From Lutraria lutraria (taxonomy: Eukaryota > Mollusca > Bivalvia > Venerida > Mactridae), in the NCBI GenBank assembly GCA_964023205.1, contig OZ026850.1, forward strand, positions 6,117,270 through 6,181,269: a DNA stretch of 64,000 bases. Direction: 5' to 3'. Positions within the stretch are counted from its first letter, which is position 1. Every line of letters begins with the position of its first letter. Position numbers and translations under genes: made by a program. Under the pieces are notes generated by a model, which was not told where the DNA came from, did no database searches, and saw only the letters and a program-made list of their open reading frames with translations. This document shows positions 38,101-49,700 of the stretch, in pieces.

Positions 38101-40625
38101 TGTTCCTGTAACATACCAGTTTAAATTTCTATGGTTTTGTAATGCTTTTGTTGTTGCTGTTTGTGTGTGCTCAATCCTTTCTTTTTTCTTAATACGTATA
38201 GCGGTACTATGAGTGTGTCCCTTTAAATCTAACTCTATTGAGAATATTGTTTTTAAAAAGGAAAACATTTTTGGGTCAAAATTGTATCTATTTCACTTAT
38301 TTGGAAAATCAGACGAAAATTTACTTAAACTTTATTCAAAGTAAAATGCACATTCTCTCCGAATAGAGCAATACCATAAGCGCTATTCGGCGCTGTGAAA
38401 CAAATCACCTTACGAACAAAGTTTTTATGTATGCGCTATTCGGCACAACAGAGCACATATTAAACTGCATAGTTTCCCTCACCTATCGAAGTGTTGTTTT
38501 TTGTAACAAACGTGTACAAATTTGCCTTCCACCAATCGACTGATAATCATACTTTATTCAGGAAAAAGCTTTTAATTATGAAATACACATTCAACGTGTG
38601 CATTTGGCCAACATACCAACATCGACATCATTACTGTGTAGTAGGTGCAGTGTGAAAGTAAAACTGGTTTTATAATAATTATGTGTACTGTAGGCTTCTT
38701 ATAGTTGCTGCGTTCTTAAGGTTTATTGTTTAAATTTTGTGATTAGGTTTAAAGACTATTCAAGAGATCGCGGCAAACGGAAAGTCTGAGTTACGGATAA
38801 ATTTGACAGCAGCAGACGATAGTCATGCTTATGAAGTGTTCCAAAATTTCAAACTGTTATCTGGTCGAAAGTACAAACTTGGAATTGACAGGGGAACTGG
38901 AACTGCAGGTTTGTATAAAACTAAAATGACTTGAAGTGCGAAAATAGTTTTAAAAGTATATACATGTAGTTCTAAATAATATTAGAATAGCTTGACCTGC
39001 AAGAATCATACACCATTTGTGTAATATGGAACGGGCAATGATACAAATAAAGCTATTATCTACAAAAAATAATTTAATGTCTAAGAATGGCTATCGTAAT
39101 ATGTCAAAATTCTTCAATCAATTTACAAATACATGTATTTTACCAATTAATTTAATAATTAAACCAAGACATTAATATGGTTAAGAGAAGTTACCAGTTC
39201 AATTAAAAGCACCAGATTGACTAATAAGCTTCTGCTGACACAAATTACATTAGCATCCAGATGGCGCTACAAGTCAAAACGTGTACAGATGTAAATAAAT
39301 ACAAACAATGATGTTGACTAAGCAATTATGGTGAGTTAACAAATGCAAATATTAATAGTCATATAGCATTTCCTTGTCTATATACATGTCTATGTATTGT
39401 AGGGCGTACGTAGTTCTTCTTTCGAATAAGTGTAACCAACCTAAAATTTCCCGGATACTCGATTTTCATATTTTGACATATCTTGACAATCGAAACTCAA
39501 ACGATCGAGTAGTTTAATACTTAATAACACTGTATGATCTGTTCTTGTACTAGATAATATTATGTTAGTTGAAAATTTCGTATCGAAGAGACTGAGCCGG
39601 TAACAGCTGTAGGTGTGCTCGGTGGTCTAGTAATACTGCGCTAGACTACTGAACTACTCGGCTACGTCTTTCAAATTCCTCTAGGACACTAACAGTGCCT
39701 CATCCATCCCAACTACCGAGCCAATTACTGTGTTTAGGACATCACAGGAAAAGGGGAGATGCTGTATCTGTGCTTTACACAGGGACACGATAAAGAACAA
39801 GGAAAAACTATTCGAATATAGTAGGGATATAAATGCCCGGGTGCTCATGTATCTCTGAGACGGCTCTGAAACAAACATAGCTCAAACGGATCGATGAAAC
39901 ATATAAATACCGTAAAACAGATAAATAAACGGCAACAACATTGAAACGTTTTCTTGTTGGTTGTGATTTTCCTTGTCCGTCTGATGATATCAATGTACCT
40001 TTTTGCTATTGTCAAAGCTTAAGGAAGCACTTCGTATTATGTCCTTTTCTATTCTTTAGACAATTCATACATTTTCCAGTATTATTATAGTAATTGCAAG
40101 GGAGATAAGTCACTTTTGTCTTTTTTTCGGGTGTATTTCAGTTGAAAACAAATCAGATTTTGTGTTTTCCACTGTTCTTCTAAGGGGAATGGTTAAAACT
40201 TTGGCATGTTCTATAGTTTTTCAAAGAGACAACCTTGTATTTGTAGGCGAAATTGTTCATAGTTTGTGCTTCTATTGTATTCCTGGGTGAAATAAATCAC
40301 ATTATGACTTTTCTGATGAATTTCTTAAAAAACATAATTCACATTGTTTCCGTTCAACTCTCTCACAGGCGATGGTCAAGGTTTGTCATACAGTAGAGGG
40401 CGACAATTTTATACTCGAGATAGAGACAGCAGCAAAAATTGTGCAGACCTTAATCATGGTGGGTTTTGGTATTACAACTGTGTTCACGCCAATTTGAATG
40501 GTGACTACATTACGCCGGGAACACGGTTTAGTGCACGCCCTGAAAGAGGCGTTATATACAGAAGTTTCAAAAGTGAGGAATCATTGAAATCCACTGTGAT
40601 GATGGTGAGGAGAGTTAGAGAGTAG
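35118..40625 (+). CDS. Fibrinogen-related (FReD) protein with N-terminal coiled coil, 7 exons, 401 aa
   Basis: Exons: 35118-35460, 35557-35697, 36073-36132, 36443-36588, 37042-37138, 38747-38908, 40369-40625. Every junction is GT/AG and the frame is continuous for 1206 bases. Residues about 8-27 are hydrophobic and likely a signal peptide or anchor. Residues about 32-180 are charged and heptad-like (coiled coil) with several N-glycosylation sequons. Residues about 186-400 are a fibrinogen C-terminal domain: C190 and C220 ([13 protein letters not shown]), FWLG, then the distal block with [10 protein letters not shown]341/C354 and a [12 protein letters not shown] binding region. Such domains bind sugars or acetylated groups, and in molluscs many serve as secreted immune lectins (FREPs/ficolin-like); the exact ligand is not predictable here. 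There is no immunoglobulin domain, so it is not a canonical snail FREP. Exons 1, 2 and 3 all end in phase 1. Broken paralogues lie at 28438 and 59938. Confidence 0.93.
39610..39880 (+). mobile_element. tRNA-derived SINE, copy 3, in FReD intron 6
   Basis: Plus-strand copy of the family at 13848-14178. A box A-like TCGGTGGTCTAGTAA is near 39619. The box B region is degenerate. The body shares cacagg, cacgataaagaac, ggaaaaacta and gggatataaat with the other copies. Two minus-strand open frames crossing it are not genes. Confidence 0.75.
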
Positions 40626-42440
40626 CAGCTATACCAGTATTTCATACAAATTATGAATGTTTGACCTTCTTACAGGGACGATATACACACATTAAAATTG
40701 AACGTTTGTATTTAGTTTTAATTGCACGCATCTAATGCAGGAAATGAATTATTTTAAAATAATATAATTATTACTAACTTACATTCAATTTTCTCTTTAA
40801 ACAGTCGAAACAAGAAAAACTATAACAAAACGTTATAGGAAGACGAATTACAAGAAGCATATTGGTTTATGTTTTTTGTATGATGTTGCTTTTTCATAAA
40901 AGATATTGACTGTATATTTTATTCAATCCTTCATTATGGAGAGTATAACATATTTACATGATATGAGTAATACACATATATTGACAATCATGAGTGTTTG
41001 ACAAATGAATAAATTCATGTATATAGTTCACAAGCACATGGCAATATCATACCTTACATCAATCAAATAGAGTAAACCCTAAATGTTAACAAATTCACCA
41101 TAAACTGCTATGATACAACCACATTGAACTTTTAGCATTTCAGATATTATGCCACACAACAACTTAACTAGGACAATGCCTGCATGATTTACTTACCTAT
41201 CAACTATCAATAGATTCTGTCATCACCATTAGCCAATCAAATGGCCAGGATTACCCAAACTAGTAATAGACACTCTACGATATGCCCACAAACAACTAGA
41301 ATAATCTTGCACCCATGACTAAAATTCGTCTAGAAAAAATTCTGAACAGTCATCTTCCTAGTAAATTACTACAATATTTACTGTCAATATGCACATTTCA
41401 AGGTATACAACAACTGTATATTCTAAATTAGTCTTGTTCCTAGCTTATGTTGTAAACATATGGAAGTCTGGCATCATTGAATTCATGGACAATACGATGA
41501 CAACTGTGAGTCAATAAGATATTTTTCTGGTCAGTTGTTTTTCGGGAAATTTTAGTCGATTTATTTAATACTTGTATATAACGTGTAACTTTTTCTTCGA
41601 TCATGTCTATATTATGCTAATTGCTGAACTACTTTTGGTGATCAGATGGGGAAACATAAATCAAAATGGAACATGAACAACTTTAACAATAATAAATGCA
41701 TGGCGAGTGTAGAAAAGCGTAGTACTTTTGTCTGCATCAGATTTCATGCGCAGTAACAGCCCAGTACATCACCATAAAAAGACTGCTTTGTAGTTCCGAA
41801 CAACAGTGGAACTTTTGACAGAGCTTTGATAAACTGTTACAGTAAGCCAAATCAAATGTGTATGCTATATAAAACAATATACTTACTGATAAGTAATGTA
41901 AATATTCCCATGACACATCACGGGTCATACATTAAATCGTCAACAGACAACGGAAGCCACAACCCAAACAACTAGACTTAGACTAAATGTCATAAAACAA
42001 AACACACAACATGAAAATTCTTTAATATTCTGTTTTTGAACAAACTGCACACACATTCTACAAGTCACACTAATCGTTTGCATGATTCTATCATATTTCC
42101 CGTAATTGATATCAATATGCCGATACCGAATGGAAAGATTCTAGCAGAACTTTACTCATTTAATCCATGATGAACCATATTCCATTAACTCAGTCAAGTT
42201 GAAATAAGTTCCATTACTATTTGACTGAAGCAAATCAAAATGAAATATTTAATACAATAGTCTGTAAGTCATAATGTACGTGTTCAATAGTCCGACTGGG
42301 AATTTGAATAAAAAGAAAAAAACACATAGATTTGTACAAAATATAATTCATAAACTGTTTTATTTTCAGTTTAAATATTCATGTACGTAATAAATTAGCA
42401 TACGAGATACATAATATACAGAACAATTAATATTATAAAC
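40626..42440. other. FReD 3' flank; partner of a segmental duplication
   Basis: No further gene. The stretch 41930-42180 is clearly homologous to 61245-61470 (for example caacagacaacg, ccacaacccaaacaactagactta, tctacaagtcaca, aattgatatcaatatg). This shows that the duplication carrying FReD exon 7 extended well past the gene. Poly(A) signals cannot be pinned with confidence. Confidence 0.6.
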
Positions 42441-42442
42441 AA

Positions 42443-43862
42443 GAGGGCCATGATGGCCCTATAAATGCTCACCAGGAGAAAAGGTCATTTGGAGATTAAC
42501 ATTGTTGAAGTTTTCTATACTAGTCTAAGTAAGATCAAGTGACCCATCTGGGCCGTTTTTTATCCCATGGCCATTATATGAACAGATTTAAAAGAGGTCC
42601 ATTAGACAAAGCTAGATACCAAATATCTTAGCTCTAGGCCTTGTGGTTTCGGAGAAGATTTTTTTAAATTTTCCTATATAAAATAGAATAAACCCCAGGG
42701 CAGGGCTAATTTTGACCCTGGGGCCATAATTTGAACAAACTTGGTAGAGGTCCACTAGACAATGCCACATACAAAATATCTAAGCTCTAGGCCTTGCAGT
42801 TTCGGAGAAGATTTTTTAATTTTTCCTATATAAGTCTATATAAATCAAGTGACCCCCGGGGCGGGGCCAATTTTGACCCTAGGGCAATAACTTGAACAAA
42901 CTTGGTAGAGGTCCACTAGACAATGCTACATACCAAATATCTTAGCTCTAGGCGTTGTGGTTTCGGAGAAGAAGATTTTTTTAATTTTCCTATATGTAAG
43001 TCTATATAAATCAAGTGACCCGCGGGGCGGGGCCAATTTTGACCCTAGGGCAATAATTTAAACAAACTTGGTAGAGGTCCATTAGACAATGCTACATACC
43101 AAATATCTTAGCTCTAGCCCTTGTGGTTTCGGAGAAGATTTTTTAAATTTTCCTATATAAAATAGAATAAACCCCAGGGCAGGGCCAATTTTGACCCTAG
43201 GGCAATGATTTGAACAAACTTGGTAGAGGTCCACTAGATAATGCTACATACCAAATATCTCAGCTCTAGGCCCTGTGTTTTCGGAGAAGAAGATTTTTTA
43301 AATTTTCCTATATAAGTCTATATAAATCAAGTGACCCCCGGGGCGGGGCCAATTTTGACCCTAGGGCAATAAGGTGAACAAACTTGGTAGAGGTCCACTA
43401 GACTATGCTACACACCAAATATCAAAGCTCTAGGCATTGTAGTTTTTGACAAGAAGGTTTTTAAATTTCCTATATAAGTCTATGTAAAATCAAGTTACCC
43501 CCGGGGCGGAGCCAATTTTGACCCCAGGGAAATAATTTGAACAAACTTTGTAGAGTTCCATTAGACAATGCTACATACCAAATATCTCAGCTCTAGGCCC
43601 TGTGGTTTCGACCAAGAAGATTTTTTAATTGTTTTCTATTTGTTGCCATAGCAACCAGAGTTTTTAACGAAATTTAATTTTTTGAACCACTTTGAAAGGG
43701 GACTACCCAAGGATCATTCCAGCAAAGTTTAATTGCAATCGGCATAACGGTGTAGGAGGAGATGTTGTTTTAAGTAAACATGGACGCCACGTAACGACGC
43801 ACGATGGACGCAGGGCGATCACAAAAGCTCACTCTGAGCACATTCGTGCTCTGGTGAGCTAA
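42443..43862 (+). mobile_element. Helitron/Helentron-like non-autonomous element with internal 155-bp repeats
   Basis: Begins caagagggccatgatggccc (a palindrome-rich head, GGGCCATGATGGCCC) followed by gctcaccag. Ends with a hairpin GAGCAC-ATTC-GTGCTC (43836-43851), then tggtgag and CTAA (43859-43862). A short hairpin a few bases before CTRR is the 3' signature of Helitron-type rolling-circle transposons. Between the ends lie about seven 155-160-bp satellite units (about 42480-43630) and a unique tail of about 200 bp. There is no Rep/helicase gene, so it is non-autonomous. Assignment to Helitron rather than another class is inference from the 3' end. Confidence 0.65.
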
Positions 43863-44520
43863 CAAGTCACCTTGGGACGAGGCCAATTTTTACCCCAGGG
43901 CCAAATATAAGCTTTGGACCTTGGGGTTTCTGACAAGACGTTTTTTGTAATTATATATAAGGTAGAGTAAACCTGGCCGGGGCCAATTTGACCCACAGTC
44001 CATAATTTGAACACCCATGGTAGAGGACCACTAGAAAATGCTACTTACAAAATAGCTAAGCTCTATATGCCTTGAGGTTTTGGACAAGAAGATTAAAAAA
44101 ACTCACATATATAAGGCTATGTAAATCAAGAGACCCGCGTGGGCGGGGCCAATTTAACCCCAGGGCCATAATTTGCACAAACATGGTAGAGGTCCACTAG
44201 AAAATATTACATCTGAAATATCTAAGCTCCAAGCCCTGAGGTTTCAGAAAGAAGATTTTTTAAATTTTCCTACATAAAATAGAGTAAACCCTGGGGTCAT
44301 AATTTGAACAAACTTGGTCCACATGACAATACTACATTCAAAATAACTAAGCTCTAGGCCTTGTGGTTTTGGACAAGAAGATTTAAGTCTATATAAGTCT
44401 ACATAAATCAAGCGAACACGGGGCGGGCCAATTTTTACCATGGTGCCATAATTTTAACAAACTTGGTAGAGGTCCGCTAGACAACGCTTATACACAAAAT
44501 ATTTAAGCTTAGCCTTGAAA
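43863..44520 (+). repeat. 155-bp satellite array 2, diverged continuation
   Basis: Four more diverged units of the same satellite directly after the CTAA end. They are more degenerate than those inside the element, so this may be an older element into which, or beside which, the other inserted. Confidence 0.75.
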
Positions 44521-45719
44521 CTACATGTATGCACCTGGGTCGTGTGCTCTGCATATCACCTCATGGAATTTAACAGTTAACCCTGTTATTTTCAAATATG
44601 TCAATGCATAACGGAAATACAGCCTGGACAAGGTCTATGACACTCTTTTTCATGCTTGACCTCCAAGTGTGACCTTGACCTTGGAGCTACAGACCTGGGT
44701 CTTGAACACTGCGCACTATCTTATGGTATTTAACAATTGTACTAAGTTATTTTCACATTATATGTCTAATCATAAGGGACAAGGAAAATGCAGATGGACT
44801 AACTAACTATTGCCTGTTTCCTTTTAGCAGCAAAAGCACATTTAGGCATACTAAGAGTTAGAGCTGGGTATCGCACCTTAAAAGCATATTGTGATATATT
44901 ACAATAGTGCATGCTGTATCAGGATATGTATCGCAGTAAATATTGCAAATTGTCATTAAAGAATAATGAATAAGCATTCACATAAAGCCTTGGGTAATAA
45001 TGCAGTTTATTGGTGATAGTGTTGTCTGGAACCACACTTTGAAAGAATTTGTTCTTATTTAGCAGTGTCTAAACAATTAATACATGTATAATAATGTATA
45101 TGTGCAAAGTTGATAATACAAGTTTGACCGGTTTTTAGACATGAATTATATTTGGACTTATTTAAAGTCCAGTTATTTAAGCTAAATCCAATACATCGGT
45201 ATGACGAAAAAATATTATGTTATTAATATTGTCTAGCTGATATCGCAATAATGGTAAACCGATAAAAGCTACCAACTCTATTCAGAGTTTTGATATTCGC
45301 AAATGACCAAAATGTTTTTAATTATTTATCAATAGTAAATTAACCTATTTACATTATGATTTTGAGATTTTCCAGACATTCAGCACAAAAACAGTATTCT
45401 ATTTATATGTATACACATTTAAATAAGACAGCAAAAGGTTTATAGTCTGTAACTTTTTTAGCAACATTCAGGTGCATTTAGACATAGTGGGATTCCCCGG
45501 AATATTCATACACATGTACCAATTATCTATGAATACTCAGAATAGAACATTAATGAAATTTCTCAATATTCGATACAAAAAGCAGTATTCATGCATGTAG
45601 ATAAACTATTGAATAGCAAAAGTTTATTTGTTGGTTACTTTTTAATAGCAAAACATAATGGTGTACTTAGGCATAGATGAAATATGATGAATAACTTATA
45701 GATATACATGTATAATTTA
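44521..45719. other. No gene recognised
   Basis: Noncoding sequence with no domain hits by eye. Weak repetition of caagtgtgaccttgacctt-type words occurs at about 44650-44690. Confidence 0.4.
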
Positions 45720-45724
45720 TAACT

Positions 45725-46072
45725 ACATCTTCACCTATATTTATACAACAGTTGTAAACTGAAATGCATCTGCTTGCAAGTCGGATGCCCTACCAACTGA
45801 GCTCATCCTGCTGGTGATTATCTTAGCCAATTGATGAATATTATATGTCTTTTGAATATAATATGAATATAATATACGACAAAAAAAATGATGCTACAAT
45901 CCTCCTTCCTTTTTATTCTAAGTAACTCACTGCGACAACAACAGACTCAACTTACCCAGCCTTTACTTCACCCTAGCTCTATGATAAAGTACCCGATGTG
46001 GGGCTCAAAACTGTGACCCCCTGCTTGCAAGTCAGATGCTCTACAGTCTATTGACCTATTCGGGCTGGTAAA
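45725..46072 (-). mobile_element. tRNA-derived SINE fragments (second family)
   Basis: On the minus strand, 46070 to about 45990 reads as a degenerate tRNA: gcccgaataggtcaat, then gtagagcatctgacttgcaa, then a box B-like ggtcacagttttgagcccc. The body runs to about 45890. A second tRNA-like 5' half lies at about 45815-45765 on the minus strand, with box A-like gagctcagttggtagggc. Neither has intact acceptor and T arms, so neither is a functional tRNA. The family is different from the SINE at 13848. Confidence 0.5.
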
Positions 46073-46448
46073 TATCCCAGTCGATCGATAATTAATACCA
46101 GACTGCTACAATGTAAATTAAATAAGTTATCATGCCCAACAGCTCTTAGCTGAGGATTTTGAGTGCACAAAGATACTTTGTTCTTTGTTGTACTGCGGCA
46201 GACAGGTCAAATTGAGGAAGTTTCTTATTGTCACAAATAAGTTCAGACTAAATAATTATCAGATAGGCCCTCCTGGACACATTCAAATAACAAAGCCTAT
46301 CTAAAAATTCTCCAATCAGTTTTAAATTATGCTGAGAGAAGGTGCAAATATAAAATAAATTGTAATCACCTGATAACAGGGGAGACCCTTCCTTTATTAT
46401 TCTGTATATGTCTGTTGTAATTAATTATAATCGTTTGCAGCATTGTAT

Positions 46449-46595
46449 GACGTACGATAAGGGTCATAAATGCACGACCCTGCATGATGCTAAAAGTTTT
46501 CAACATGATGCTGAAAATTTTTAGCATCATGCAGGGTCTTGCAAATAAAATCCTGCATCATGCTGAAAGTTTAGTTTTGACCCTTCCGTACGTAA
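46449..46595. repeat. Nested inverted repeat upstream of the integrase-core gene
   Basis: Outer arms CGTACGATAAGGGTCA (about 46451) and TGACCCTTCCGTACG (about 46577) are inverted. Inside is a stem of ctgcatgatgctaaaa (about 46482) against ttttagcatcatgcag (about 46519). A third copy, tcctgcatcatgct (about 46552), is inverted with agcatgatgcagga at about 46606. It may be a small foldback element or a structured regulatory region. Confidence 0.65.
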
Positions 46596-46653
46596 AACGA
46601 TATTTAGCATGATGCAGGATTATTTTGCACGACCCAGGGTCATGTAAAATACC

Positions 46654-46683
46654 ATTGGCCGTTGACGGAATTGTCCGACCAAT
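46654..46683. promoter_or_regulatory. Paired CCAAT boxes upstream of the integrase-core gene
   Basis: An inverted CCAAT (ATTGG, 46654-46658) and a forward CCAAT (46679-46683, in CGACCAATCAG) lie 80-110 bases before the first ATG. The match to the NF-Y consensus (CCAATCA) is good. Function is inferred from position only. Confidence 0.4.
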
Positions 46684-46760
46684 CAGAATCGTTGTTACAA
46701 TAGACATTTCACGTCTGTCGCCATTTTTAAAGCATATCGTATCAAAATGTAAACACAAAC

Positions 46761-49700
46761 ATGAATTTGGAGAGCTTTCTGCAAGGAGCGCAGACTATTA
46801 TGGGTTCAGTCATTAGGACGCTCCAGACAAATGCCTCTGTTGGTTATATTAACGATGCATTAATTCGTTTGGAATCTTTGGCTAGGAACGTAAACAGAAT
46901 GCCACCGGATATCCTGTTTGTTACGGGCTAATGCAGGAGCTTCAGGAAGCCATTTACACTGTGGAGGAAATGAAAAGGTATCTATAACGACTGATGTTTT
47001 GCTTTAACATTTTCTGAGAATAAGGGGTCTGCTACTTGTAAGCATGCTCATGCGTTTATGAATAAATGACGCAAATCTTTAAAGTTGTGACCAAACTGAA
47101 AGTAGCTGATACAATATGCTTGAATGATAGTACTTACGAAAGACACGTTATTAAGTTTTTTTTTAATGTGATACAAGTTCACGTAGTTTGTTTATTCAAT
47201 TAATGAATGTCGAGATAAGTATGAAAACCGAGCATCAAATGATTTATGATGGTTATCAATCTACACATGCTCCAGAACAGCTACATGCAGTTATTCATTG
47301 TGTACAGTGCTGCTGTGTATGTAATCCAATCCCACTATTGTCACATGTGTATTTATGATACAAGATTTGACATGACCCAGTTTCCTGTCCACGTCTCTGT
47401 CTCTGAAGATAGTACCAATACGTCAGATATGGCACCCCGTTTGATAAGATGATTATCAAATTGCAAAAGCTAGCAGCTATGAGCTTCAAATATAAAATCA
47501 GAGTGAAGAATAATCGTCAGTTCACCTGTATTTCAAATCATCAGATATTTTTTGTACTTAAACATGTCAAACTGTATCATTTTATCACTGAAAAACACAT
47601 AACTCCAAATATTGTTTGTTTAACTTTCTGTGGAAACCATGATATGTTCAGGACTAGACACTAATTGAAATCTGCTGATCCAACAGAATTTCAGGTGGTC
47701 CGTCAGCTTATTAATAGGTTATTTGTTTATTTACAGTAAAATGTTGATACTCCTCATAGAATTTTCAGCGGTCCATCGGACCATTCCAATTCCATAAGTT
47801 AATGGTCCTGCACAAAACCAGTGTTAGTGTCGAGCCCTGATTTTCCAGTTTGTTACTTTGTTGATTTAGGTCCCCTTTCCTTGGAAACAAAGGAGTTATT
47901 CTGTATTAAACTTTTAAGTTTAAATTTTCTTCTGTTAAGGGCTCATGGTGATGTTGTTATAGTTGGACCGCCTATTCTTAAAGGTAGTAAGGGACGACCT
48001 AAGTATGACGTCTCAGAAGACCAACTTGAATTATTACTTCAGCTGCAGTTCACTAATAAAGATATAGCTTCAATTCTAAATGTCAGTGAAAGTGTAGTAA
48101 AAAGGCGTTTGAGGTAAGAACTTTTTCATCCTTAATTACATGTACATTAATCTATTTCTTATGAATTCATCAGATAATAGATCATTCTCTAGGTTTATGT
48201 ATGTGTCTTTGTTGTGGGGATTTCGGGGATTTCCTGGACTTGTAGTTTAGCTTGAAATGTTATCTGATTTTCACATATTAGATTAAACAAACAACCTTTT
48301 TGTTTTGCTTGTATTTTAATGACTACCAAAATACTGTCATACCTATAATTTAGTTTTCTTATAGTCAAGGTCTAATATGGGACACTACCATAGTAACGTT
48401 TATCACGGTAAATTGATTGCCAAAAATATTTTACACAAAGCCTACATGCTTAGATACTTTTTATGTAGCATTGTCTAGTGTACTTCTTCCAAGTTCGTTG
48501 AAATTATTGCCCTAGAGTCAAAATTGGTCCTGCATCAGGGTTTTCCCTCTTTTGTATAGGCTTACATGGGAAAATTAAAAAAAATATCTTGTCAGAAACT
48601 ATTACTATTCAAGTAGTGGCTCAGGGGTCAAAATTCGGTCCTCCCTGTGGTATACTTGATTTTATATTGGGCTGATACAGAAGAATTTGAAAAAAGTATT
48701 CTTGACAAGAAACTACAATGCCTAGAGCTTAGATATCATAGATTTTGTCTCATCTATTGGAACTCTGTCATGTTTTTTTCATATTATGGCCCTGGGGTAA
48801 AACTGAACGTAGGCTCATAAAGGAAAATAAGAATAAGGTTTATATCTTAAGGTCTTTTTTCAGGTGAGCGATATAGGGTCATTATGGCCATCTTGTTGTT
48901 ATTTATTTATATGAATATGTTTGTTCTTGTTACATGTAGGCTAATGTACAAACACTGAATAGTTCCTTTTTGCAATTAAAAAGAGACAAAAGGGAAAGAA
49001 GAAATGCATTTGTTATCTGACCTTTTCTTGATTTTTAAGCTTGGAATTGCACATACAAAAGTAATTTTAAATACTGTATATATTGTACATCATTAATACA
49101 TGTACAACTAGTCAACTACTAAACACATAACCTGGTTTCAACTTATAATATTACCCCGGTATATATTATTATTACCCATGTGAGGTTATTATATTTTTGT
49201 TCAATCCACTGAACAAAAACATTGAAACACTATTTTTTATTTTCAATGTATACAAAGTTTTCTTACAAAAAAAAAGTAAGCAAAAAATGTCCAACATTCA
49301 CTAAATAAAATCTGCTTTACCCATTGCGCTGTGCCAGAGGACAGTGATGTAAAGTTTCATAGATTGCTCTGTAGGATCTTCCGTGTATATAATAACATTG
49401 CTGTCCTATAAATTGAACTGTATTTGTAATACATTCATATTTGTACTTACATGTGTATGTTTAAAGACATGGCAAACAAAAGCTGGTATTGAAATTATCA
49501 TAACTTCATTTCAGGGAGTTTGGACTCAGTCGGCGGCATAAGTATTCAACTATGACAGATGATGAGCTTGATAGACATGTTGGGAGCATCACAAATGGTA
49601 ACCCATCCCTAGGTAATGACAGCATGAAGTGCATCTTATATACCATTTTTTTATGAATTAATAATCTAGAAGATTCCGATTAGATGTAAACATCCTTACA

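Noticed and set aside
45760..46070. Possible genuine tRNA genes
   Set aside because: Only D-arm/anticodon-like and box B-like parts match. Acceptor stems do not pair and the T arm is degenerate, as in SINE heads.
47821..47939. Upstream extension of integrase-core exon 2
   Set aside because: The frame is open, but the upstream residues are hydrophobic and unlike the family. The acceptor at 47938-47939 gives the phase that matches exon 1.
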